A stretch of DNA of 5,409 nucleotides from Deltaproteobacteria bacterium (lineage in GTDB: Bacteria; Desulfobacterota; Desulfarculia; Adiutricales; Adiutricaceae). Made by a program: the position numbers and the translations under genes. Below, piece by piece: positions 1 through 5,302 of the stretch. Within the stretch, counting starts at the first letter, position 1. Each line of letters opens with the position of its first letter. The stretch is from NCBI GenBank assembly GCA_031278835.1, contig JAITJP010000396.1, forward strand, positions 1 through 5,409. Reading direction: 5' to 3'. The notes beneath the pieces are model-generated. The model was not told where the DNA came from. It made no database searches and saw only the letters and a program-made list of their open reading frames with translations.

Positions 1-4
1 GGCT

Positions 5-41
5 AAAAAAATCAACTTGGCCAAGACCAGCCCTTGGCCAA
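5..41 (-). terminator. Candidate intrinsic terminator reading leftwards
   Basis: TTGGCCAAG (17-25) and CTTGGCCAA (33-41) form a perfect 9-bp stem with a 7-base loop. On the - strand the stem is followed, after five bases, by seven T (A5-A11 on the + strand). The + strand side has no T-tract, so it would act on leftward transcripts. No leftward gene is visible to its right in the window, so its client is unknown, and it could instead be a structural element of a + strand transcript. Confidence 0.4.
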
Positions 42-67
42 AATTTCAAACCTCAGCCCTCCTCGAA

Positions 68-90
68 ATTTGCCCGTGAACGGGTCAAAT
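68..90. repeat. Inverted repeat with TGAA tetraloop
   Basis: ATTTG-CCCG (68-76) pairs with CGGG-T-CAAAT (81-90), leaving a TGAA loop and a single unpaired T at 85. The nine base pairs could fold as RNA on either strand. No T-tract follows, so it is not a classical terminator. Confidence 0.4.
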
Positions 91-187
91 CGCCCCGTGG
101 AGAGTTTTAAAATAAAAAACGGGTTACACTAGGGTTAGCCAGCTCGAAGCGCCCTGAGGACCTAAAATGACCGTTAACGGCCAAGCC

Positions 188-210
188 AAAAAATCGCCCC
201 AAAGCGGGGC
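188..210 (-). terminator. Weak terminator-like hairpin reading leftwards
   Basis: GCCCC (196-200) pairs with GGGGC (206-210) around a 5-base loop. On the - strand this is followed by GA and six T (A188-A193 on +). A second GGGGC at 218-222 offers an alternative partner. The stem is short but GC-only. As with the hairpin at 17-41, no leftward gene is visible that would need it. Confidence 0.3.
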
Positions 211-259
211 TAATCTCGGGGCAAAATGTCAGTAAAGGCTTAGGCCAAAGGGCTTACGG

Positions 260-297
260 GGCCAAGGGGAAAATTTGGCTGGATTTTTTATTTTTTT
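260..297 (+). terminator. Candidate intrinsic terminator
   Basis: GCCAA (261-265) pairs with TTGGC (275-279), extendable by a G-U pair (260/280), around a 9-base loop. It is followed by TGGA and then two T-runs (284-289 and 291-297). The long T-tract is the strongest part, while the stem is short. It lies about 170 bases upstream of the ATPase promoter, so it would end a transcript coming from the left edge or a small RNA starting inside 1-260. Confidence 0.45.
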
Positions 298-347
298 GCC
301 CAGGGGAAAAAAGGCTAGGCGACCCATAATAAAGGCTAAATATTAGA

Positions 348-374
348 AATTTCGGGCCCTGAAAACTCGAAATT
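348..374. repeat. Inverted repeat AATTTCG / CGAAATT
   Basis: AATTTCG (348-354) and CGAAATT (368-374) are perfect complements. The stem can extend by a G-U pair (355/367) and a G-C pair (356/366). It lies about 95 bases upstream of the promoter's -35 box, so it could be an upstream regulatory site or simply chance structure. Confidence 0.3.
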
Positions 375-468
375 ACTCGGTCAGATTGCCGAAAAAAGGG
401 AATTTCACGACCTAGTCGATAAGTATTTTGGCCCAGGGGATAAGCTTTTTTTAATTCCGATCCGGTTA

Positions 469-497
469 TTGAATCCGTGTCAAAATCATGCTAAAAT
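469..497 (+). promoter_or_regulatory. Sigma70-type promoter with extended -10 for the ATPase gene
   Basis: A -35 box TTGAAT (469-474, 4 of 6 to consensus) is separated by exactly 17 bases from a -10 box TAAAAT (492-497, 5 of 6). TG at 489-490, one base before the -10, gives an extended -10. Transcription would start near 504, leaving a leader of about 64 bases before the ATG at 568. The ATG at 488 overlaps the -10 box, which argues against translation starting there. Confidence 0.55.
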
Positions 498-567
498 ATA
501 GATCTTTTATGGTAACTATGGCCTTTTTTCTGAGCCATCCTGGCAACCATTTAGTTGGACCGACAAA

Positions 568-2436
568 ATGGACTATGAAAAGTTTTTCAAACTTAATCAA
601 AGGCCTTTCAAACCCACCCTGGAAGCAAAATTTTTCTATCGGACTGAGGGCTTTGAAAGGCTTAGCGCCTTACTCCAGGAAGAGATTTTACCCCGGGTAA
701 TATTTCTCCTTGGCGCCGAGGGTTCGGGAAAAAGCACCTTCGTTAAGAGACTGCCCAAAGACGTTTCCGAATATACCAGGATGACCCCGGTCCTTGACCC
801 CACGGTCTCCTTTACGGATATTTTAAGGCAAGCCTTAAATTTTCTGGGCCTGGGTTATAAATGCCCACCCTCGGCCAAGGACGAAGAGCTTTTGGGTTTT
901 TTCCAAAACGCCGTGGATGATTCCTTAAACGATGGGCTGTGTTTTGTTTTGGCCGTGGACGACGCCGACCATCTTGACGACGAGACTTTAAGGGATCTGC
1001 TGACCCTGTCTCGGTTGGATGCCCGCTGGGAAGGCCGAGTCTGTTTGCTTTTGGCCGGACCGCTGCCCGATCCCAGGGCTCAAATCAGTTCAGCCCCAAG
1101 GGCCCCCGGTTTTGGAGTTCAAAATAACCCTCAAAATTACTCGCCCGACTACGACCAAGACTATCAATGGCCGCCTGAAGAACTTAGCCCAATGGCCACG
1201 ACCGTGGAACTCAAAGGCTTAAATCTTCAAGAAACCATCGAGTTTGTTCGACATCGTTTAATGGCCGCGGGTAACCTCAGGGAACTTTTTAGCGCCGAGG
1301 CCTTTCAGACCATCAAAAACTTAAGCCACGGCTATCCCCGAATGATAAACGCCCTGGCCGAAAAATCCCTCATGACCGCCTGGGCCGCCGGTAAACCCTT
1401 GGTGACCAACTCCCACGTAATTCAAGCCAAGGCTAATTTCGATAAGCCCATCGCCATTAACGATCAGGCGGCCAAGAGCGCCGCCGGTTCGGAGCGTTTA
1501 CACCACAAGGTCAGTAAGAGATCCTGGATCTCGCTCTTGGCCGCGGCTTTTATCGTGGGCATCATGGTTTGGTTACTTTGGCCCTCGACCAAAGGCCAAA
1601 GTCTTTCCACCCAACAAGTCGCCCAAAACGTTGTAAATGAAGAGATTCCCTTGGAACCGGGTCCCCAGGCCACCCCCTCGGCCGAACCGGTCCCGGAGGG
1701 GGTTTTGGGTTTGCCCTCGCTGCCCCCATCGGTGGTGAAATTACCCCAAACCGGGGTGACCTTGGTCGTGGAAAATGGTCAAAAAATGGCCCGCCTCTGG
1801 CAGGGCGGCCTGGATGGCCCAGGACTTAAGGCTGAAATCGCCGCCCCGGATTTTAAGGATCCTGGCTTGTATTTGGTCGGAAGGCCCGGTAGCCGTTCAC
1901 CCATAATTTTTAGGTATCCGCCCAAAACCGAACTGCCCAGAACGGCCGCGGTCAATCTCTGGAAGCGGGTGGATAATTTATTGCCCCAGGATATTTTGCC
2001 CCTAATGGTCGGCCCAAGCTCGGATCTGTCCAAAAGCGTTCCCAATCACTCCGCCTCCAATCTCTCCGCTTTTTTGGACCGCTGGATCTCGGCCCAAACC
2101 GGCAAAAAGTCCAAAGACATGGCCGATCTTTACGCCGATAGTTTTTCTTTCTTTGAGCCTGGTCATAAACCGGTCTCGATTTCCAAACGAAACTTAAGAC
2201 TGACCTTGGAATCCGAGGCCCAAGCGGCCGGGGAGATTCGCTTAACCATCTCCGATCCCCTAATCATGCTTGACCCCCGAGACCAAAACCGGGCCTGGAT
2301 CGTTTTTACCCTTAAATATGATTCAAAATTAAGGCATAATATCGGGTTAAGAACTCTCATCTTGGAAAAAACCCGCTCCAAGGATTGGGCCATCGTGGCC
2401 GAGTTATGGCTCAAGGAAGAAACGGTAAAAAGCTAA
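568..2436 (+). CDS. Membrane-anchored ExeA/GspA-type AAA+ ATPase with periplasmic NTF2-like C-terminal domain
   Basis: The 622-residue protein starts like ExeA-family ATPases (short FF-L--RPF motif at residues 6-14, then a 'F-Y' turn), which fixes the start at 568. Visible in order are: Walker A GAEGSGKS (49-56); Walker B ending in D131-D132, where most relatives have Asp-Glu; an unusual Pro/Asn/Tyr/Asp-rich stretch (169-210); and the helical lid with a G-x-P-R motif (255-258). Then come a basic stop (K314, K317, R318), one membrane helix (about 319-338), a Pro-rich linker (about 360-395), an unrecognised segment (about 396-480) and a terminal domain (about 498-618). The terminal domain resembles the NTF2-like module of Cds6 and of many L,D-transpeptidases (Trp-rich start, 'LYADSF', closing 'W-IV-EL'). 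The charge pattern puts the ATPase in the cytoplasm and the tail in the periplasm. Family members help large envelope complexes, such as type II secretion or pili, pass peptidoglycan, or act in division (DamX). The partner here is unknown. No clear Shine-Dalgarno sequence precedes the ATG. ATPase family: confident. Tail assignment: moderately confident. Confidence 0.85.
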   Translation: MDYEKFFKLNQRPFKPTLEAKFFYRTEGFERLSALLQEEILPRVIFLLGAEGSGKSTFVKRLPKDVSEYTRMTPVLDPTVSFTDILRQALNFLGLGYKCPPSAKDEELLGFFQNAVDDSLNDGLCFVLAVDDADHLDDETLRDLLTLSRLDARWEGRVCLLLAGPLPDPRAQISSAPRAPGFGVQNNPQNYSPDYDQDYQWPPEELSPMATTVELKGLNLQETIEFVRHRLMAAGNLRELFSAEAFQTIKNLSHGYPRMINALAEKSLMTAWAAGKPLVTNSHVIQAKANFDKPIAINDQAAKSAAGSERLHHKVSKRSWISLLAAAFIVGIMVWLLWPSTKGQSLSTQQVAQNVVNEEIPLEPGPQATPSAEPVPEGVLGLPSLPPSVVKLPQTGVTLVVENGQKMARLWQGGLDGPGLKAEIAAPDFKDPGLYLVGRPGSRSPIIFRYPPKTELPRTAAVNLWKRVDNLLPQDILPLMVGPSSDLSKSVPNHSASNLSAFLDRWISAQTGKKSKDMADLYADSFSFFEPGHKPVSISKRNLRLTLESEAQAAGEIRLTISDPLIMLDPRDQNRAWIVFTLKYDSKLRHNIGLRTLILEKTRSKDWAIVAELWLKEETVKS

Positions 2437-2510
2437 CCCGCCGGCCTTGGCTCCCACTTCGAACCAAAATAATGGCCATTTTTTTAAAAGCCTCATGGTC
2501 TCGATTTCTC

Positions 2511-2538
2511 AAAAAGCGCCATGTTTAAGCGCTTTTTT
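2511..2538 (+). terminator. Intrinsic terminator after the ATPase gene
   Basis: AAAAAGCGC (2511-2519) pairs perfectly with GCGCTTTTT (2529-2537) around a 9-base loop, ending in a run of six T (2533-2538). It lies 75 bases past the stop codon. The A-tract/T-tract symmetry means it could also work on the - strand. It separates the ATPase gene from the ampG-like gene. Confidence 0.75.
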
Positions 2539-2565
2539 AAACCAAACTCTCATCTTGGCGATAAT
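2536..2565 (+). promoter_or_regulatory. Weak promoter candidate for the ampG-like gene
   Basis: GATAAT (2560-2565, 5 of 6 to the -10 consensus) lies 18 bases after TTTAAA (2536-2541, 4 of 6). It sits directly after the terminator at 2511-2538, where a new transcript is needed. It is followed by a small inverted repeat AATCTT/AAGATT (2563-2568 and 2575-2580) only 20 bases before the start codon. The -35 match is poor and overlaps the terminator's T-tract. Confidence 0.3.
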
Positions 2566-2600
2566 CTTGTTGGTAAGATTAGATTGATCGCGTTTAAACT

Positions 2601-4115
2601 ATGGATCAAAAAGATATTGACAAAAATCTAACCAGCGCCGGGGCGGCATCCCTGGAAAAGGGTTTTTTTAAGGGTCAAACCCTGGGCGGGGCCAGACTAC
2701 GTCCCATGGCCACGAGTTTTTTAATGGGCTTTACCTGCGGCGTTCCCTTGGTGGTGGTCATCACCCTTTTGCAGGCTTGGCTCAAAGACGGCGGGCTCGA
2801 TCTTAGGACCATCGGTTTTTTGACCTTGGTAAGCATGCCCTACAGTCTTAAGTTTCTCTGGTCGCCTTACCTCGATTTCATCGCCCCCTTTGGCCGAAGG
2901 CGTCAGAGCTGGTTATTGGTCAGCCAACTGGCCCTAATCGCTTCGCTTTTGGCCCTGTCCATGGTTGATCCCCAAAACATTACCCAGGTCACCATTTTCG
3001 CCCTCTCGGTAAGTTTTTGGTCGGCCACCCAAGACATCGCCGTTGACGCCTATCGCCGCGAGGATTTTTTCTACGCCGAACTGGCCGCGGGTTCGGCCGC
3101 TTACATGTGGGGCTATCGCCTAGGCATGGTGGCCGTGGCCGGAGGCGGCTTGGTCTTAGCCGATTGGCTGGGCTGGCGCCTGGCCTTTACTTGCGTGGCC
3201 GGCTTAATTGTGGTTGGCCCGTTAACCCTATTGTTTAGCCCAGAACCGAAGGTTCCGGCCGGATCGCCCAAAACTCTGCAGGCCAGCGTGGTCGAGCCCC
3301 TAAAAGATTTTTTCGCCAAAAGCGACCCCTGGCTTTTACTGGCTTTTATTTTATTTTACAAACTTGGGGAACAATTAATCGGAAGCCTAAACACCACCTT
3401 TTTCATGGCCGCCGGCTATTCCAAAACCCAGATAGGGGTCATCGTTAAAGCCTACGGGCTCACCGGAACCCTGGCCGGAATATCCTTTGCCGGCTACTTG
3501 GTCAAAAAGAAAGGCTTGATCCCTTGCCTCTGGACCTTTGGTTGGTTGCAACTTTTAAACAACGCTTGCCTGACAGCCCTATGGTTGCTTCCGGCGGAAA
3601 ACTATTGGTTGGCCACTTTTATCACCCTCGATCACATGGTGGTGGGGGCCGGCTCAACCGTTTTCGTGGCCTTTCTGGCCTCCCTGACCAACGTTAGTTA
3701 CACGGCCACCCAGTACGCTCTCTTGACCAGTCTCATGGCCCTGCCCAGGAGTTTACTCTCCAGCCCCTCGGGGGTCTTGGTCGAACTTCTTGGTTGGCCC
3801 AGCTTTTATCTCCTGGGGGCCTTTTTAACTTTACCGGGCTTGGCCATGCTAAAAATCTTAATCCGCCGGGGTCTGTCCGCCCCGGACGAGGAATTCCCAG
3901 CCGATCTGACCCAAAGCGATAGTCCCCAAAGCCAAGAAGCCAACGAAGGCCCACCGGTCACCCTGACCCTGGTAAAAGCCCCGCCAAGCGACCCAAACAA
4001 ACCGGTTTTTCCGGCGCCCTTTCCCTTTGAGCCCAAACCTAACCTAACCAAGGTGACCATGACCGAGGCCCCGCTGGAAGATGACGATCCGCCCAAACCC
4101 CCAACTCTTCCCTGA
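2601..4115 (+). CDS. ampG: AmpG-like muropeptide permease (MFS)
   Basis: This 504-residue membrane protein belongs to the AmpG branch of the major facilitator superfamily. AmpG imports GlcNAc-1,6-anhydroMurNAc peptides released by wall turnover into the cytoplasm for recycling, and in some species this feeds beta-lactamase induction. Diagnostic pieces are GFTCGVPL (43-50), LQAWL (57-61), the 'IGFLTLVSMPYSLKFLWSP' stretch (71-89), FGRRRQSWLL (97-106) and SATQDIAVDAYR (141-152), whose aspartates are conserved in the family. About 12 hydrophobic segments lie between residues 37 and 422. The N-terminus is about 25 residues longer than in E. coli AmpG. The only later ATG (residue 36) would start right at the first helix, so 2601 is preferred although no Shine-Dalgarno sequence is seen. 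Residues 424-504 form a hydrophilic, Pro/Asp/Glu-rich tail beyond the last helix. Terminators on both sides suggest a single-gene transcript. Confidence 0.9.
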   Translation: MDQKDIDKNLTSAGAASLEKGFFKGQTLGGARLRPMATSFLMGFTCGVPLVVVITLLQAWLKDGGLDLRTIGFLTLVSMPYSLKFLWSPYLDFIAPFGRRRQSWLLVSQLALIASLLALSMVDPQNITQVTIFALSVSFWSATQDIAVDAYRREDFFYAELAAGSAAYMWGYRLGMVAVAGGGLVLADWLGWRLAFTCVAGLIVVGPLTLLFSPEPKVPAGSPKTLQASVVEPLKDFFAKSDPWLLLAFILFYKLGEQLIGSLNTTFFMAAGYSKTQIGVIVKAYGLTGTLAGISFAGYLVKKKGLIPCLWTFGWLQLLNNACLTALWLLPAENYWLATFITLDHMVVGAGSTVFVAFLASLTNVSYTATQYALLTSLMALPRSLLSSPSGVLVELLGWPSFYLLGAFLTLPGLAMLKILIRRGLSAPDEEFPADLTQSDSPQSQEANEGPPVTLTLVKAPPSDPNKPVFPAPFPFEPKPNLTKVTMTEAPLEDDDPPKPPTLP

Positions 4116-4129
4116 TCTTGGCCCTACCC

Positions 4130-4175
4130 AGCCCTCCAACCCCGAGGTGGAGAGCTGGGTTGGGGCTCTCTCATT
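4130..4175 (+). terminator. ampG: GC-rich hairpin after ampG, probable terminator
   Basis: AGCC-CT-CCAACCC (4130-4142) pairs with GGGTTGGGGCT (4157-4167) over 11 base pairs with a 2-base bulge. An alternative 6-bp stem, GAGAGC (4150-4155) with GCTCTC (4165-4170), shares its right arm. Only a weak T-rich stretch (CTCTCATTTT) follows. The position, 14 bases after the stop, fits a terminator. The mutually exclusive stems are worth noting but could be incidental. Confidence 0.5.
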
Positions 4176-4253
4176 TTGGCGAATAATTCTGGATTTTCGG
4201 CTACCCTATGTGGTTTGTATTTCCCTCTCGTTTCGAATAAATTACAATCTCTC

Positions 4254-4282
4254 TTGACAAAACAATCCTCAAGATGTAAACT
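4254..4282 (+). promoter_or_regulatory. Sigma70-type promoter for the transporter gene
   Basis: A perfect -35 box TTGACA (4254-4259) is followed after 17 bases by TAAACT (4277-4282, 4 of 6 to the -10 consensus). The region is AT-rich and the orientation fits the downstream gene. The predicted start near 4290 leaves a leader of about 180 bases. A second possible -10, TATACT (4311-4316), lacks a matching -35. Confidence 0.5.
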
Positions 4283-4286
4283 TACA
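4275..4286. promoter_or_regulatory. Palindrome TGTAA-AC-TTACA over the -10 box, possible operator
   Basis: TGTAA (4275-4279) and TTACA (4282-4286) form a perfect inverted repeat with a 2-base centre that covers the -10 box. A repressor bound here would block RNA polymerase. The short arm length means chance is a real alternative, and I cannot assign it to a regulator family. Confidence 0.35.
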
Positions 4287-4472
4287 CGATGAAAGGTAAA
4301 TCTAAAACAATATACTAAAACTCAAGCTCTTTCCGTTAAATATCTTGGAAGTTAGCTCATTCTAGATCCTTGAAATGGCGATACGACTATTTTTTTTAAC
4401 TATATTGTAATTAGAATATCTAGACAACCTTAAAAACTTTTAATATCAACTAATCACCATAACGGTACTTTA

Positions 4473-5228
4473 ATGTTAGACCACCAGGCCCAGGCCAAAA
4501 AAAACAATTCACCAAATCCCCAACCCCATGAAGACCGCTATTTAGCCCAAATCACGGGGCTTTTTACTGGGCTTTTGATTATTTCCAACATCTGTTCCAA
4601 CCGTTTGGTGGTGGTGGGTCCCCTAGAGTTTGACGCCGGAACCTTGATGTTTCCGTTAACCTATATTTTTGGGGATCTCCTGACCGAGGTTTACGGTTTT
4701 CAAAAGGCCCGCCGGGTCATTTGGACCGGGTTTTTGGCCCTTTTTATCAGCGCCATCTGCCTTTACTTAGCCAGTCTCTTTCCGGCCCCGCCGGGCTACG
4801 AAACGGCCCAAGCCTGGGACCAAGCCATGAGCCTTACCCCGCGTATCGTTTTGGGGAGCCTGGTGGCCTATCTCTTTGGCGAAATGGCCAACGCCATTAC
4901 CTTGGCTAAAATAAAATACAAGCGCCTTGGCGGCCAGGGTTTCCGTTTCATCGCTTCCACCGTGGTTGGCCAAACCCTGGATACCATCATCTTCGCCTCA
5001 ATCGCTTTTCTGGGCGTTTTGGATCAAAGGCTTTGGTTGACCCTGGTTTTTTCAAACATAATCTACAAAGTGGCTTTGGAGATCGTTCTTCTGCCAATTA
5101 CGCTTTTTTGCGTGGGGCGCTTAAAAAAGATCGAAGGCACCATCGAGGACCGGGGGCTCTTGGAAAACCCCTCCCTAAACCCCTTTAAAAAATCCACCCC
5201 GGTAATCGACGATGGTCCTGATTTTTAA
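4473..5228 (+). CDS. yhhQ: Queuosine-precursor transporter, YhhQ/VUT family
   Basis: This 251-residue inner-membrane protein matches the VUT (COG1738) family. E. coli YhhQ imports preQ0/preQ1 for making queuosine in the tRNA wobble position, and some relatives carry queuine instead. Family signatures visible are ISNICSNRL (37-45), 'AGTLMFPLTYIFGDLLTEVYG' (55-75), with the Gly-Asp and Glu-Val-Tyr-Gly residues typical of the family, FGEMANA (135-141) and 'STVVGQTLDTIIF' (162-174). Six hydrophobic segments fall at about 24-42, 56-75, 83-103, 122-145, 160-181 and 187-215. Compared with the roughly 220-residue E. coli protein it has extra hydrophilic ends: about 20 residues before the first helix and about 35 after the last. 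The next ATG (residue 59) lies inside helix 2, so 4473 is the start. No Shine-Dalgarno is evident. No other queuosine gene is in the window, so the exact substrate (preQ0, preQ1 or queuine) cannot be told from context. Confidence 0.9.
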   Translation: MLDHQAQAKKNNSPNPQPHEDRYLAQITGLFTGLLIISNICSNRLVVVGPLEFDAGTLMFPLTYIFGDLLTEVYGFQKARRVIWTGFLALFISAICLYLASLFPAPPGYETAQAWDQAMSLTPRIVLGSLVAYLFGEMANAITLAKIKYKRLGGQGFRFIASTVVGQTLDTIIFASIAFLGVLDQRLWLTLVFSNIIYKVALEIVLLPITLFCVGRLKKIEGTIEDRGLLENPSLNPFKKSTPVIDDGPDF

Positions 5229-5267
5229 CCAAAAAACGCGCCCGATAAAACTTTAAGGCCCCAGTTC

Positions 5268-5290
5268 AGGAAAGTCTCGACAACTTTCCT
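5268..5290. repeat. Perfect hairpin AGGAAAGT / ACTTTCCT
   Basis: An 8-bp perfect stem (5268-5275 with 5283-5290) encloses a 7-base loop, 39 bases past the transporter's stop. It is followed on the + strand by an A-run (5293-5300), not T, so it is not a standard terminator for the transporter gene. It could aid Rho-dependent termination or 3'-end protection, or sit in the leader of a downstream gene. Confidence 0.45.
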
Positions 5291-5302
5291 AGAAAAAAAA
5301 TT

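Larger units (their letters stand above)
1..567. other. Non-coding, hairpin-rich region upstream of the ATPase gene
   Basis: No convincing gene is visible on either strand. It contains several inverted repeats (17-41, 68-90, 196-210, 260-279, 348-374), a 10-bp palindrome CCGTTAACGG (171-180), a tandem GGGTTA pair 11 bp apart (121-126 and 132-137), and a 10-base direct repeat GCCCAGGGGA (298-307 and 431-440). A frame open from the left edge to a TAA at 108-110 would encode a Lys/Arg/Pro-rich tail. It could be the end of an upstream gene, but nothing about it is recognisable. The right end carries the promoter of the ATPase gene. The 3' untranslated end of an off-window gene, or a small RNA, could occupy the left half. 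Confidence 0.6.
4181..4472 (+). other. AT-rich intergenic region and leader of the queuosine-precursor transporter gene
   Basis: By my count 52 of 180 bases in 4261-4440 are G or C, well below the flanking genes. It carries the promoter at 4254-4282 and thus a leader of roughly 180 bases. Also present are an 8-T run (4390-4398 region), two TCTAGA sites (4361-4366 and 4419-4424), and TTAAAA-AC-TTTTAA (about 4430-4443). No gene is visible. I looked for a preQ1 riboswitch, which sometimes controls such transporters, and found no recognisable class I or II pattern. Confidence 0.55.

Noticed and set aside
3..110. Frame open from the left edge ending in TAA at 108-110, as the 3' end of an upstream gene
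   Set aside because: The 35-residue Lys/Arg/Pro-rich product is not recognisable and the segment holds strong hairpins. It cannot be told from chance without the sequence to the left.
488..700. 70-codon + strand frame overlapping the start of the ATPase gene
   Set aside because: Its ATG overlaps the -10 box of the likely promoter, it overlaps the well-supported ATPase gene in another frame, and its product resembles nothing I know.
2472..2485. AATGGCCATT palindrome followed by T-run after the ATPase gene
   Set aside because: A 10-base palindrome with no loop cannot fold as an efficient terminator. The hairpin at 2511-2538 is far better.
2352..2558. 14-base direct repeat AACTCTCATCTTGG at 2352-2365 and 2545-2558
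   Set aside because: One copy is coding and the other intergenic, with no shared flanks or mobile-element features. Most likely chance, or a small local duplication of no visible consequence.
3806..4096. 96-codon - strand frame within ampG
   Set aside because: It lies antisense to the ampG tail. Its Gly/Ser/Arg-rich product is what GC-rich Pro/Asp/Lys codons give on the opposite strand, and no promoter or start signal is seen.
4289..4318. Nine-codon frame in the transporter leader as a leader peptide
   Set aside because: It starts at or before the predicted transcript start, has no ribosome-binding site, and shows no run of regulatory codons.
4290..4472. preQ1 riboswitch ahead of the transporter gene
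   Set aside because: I found neither the class I pattern (C-rich loop with an A-rich tail pairing back) nor the class II pattern. Only a model search could detect a divergent one.
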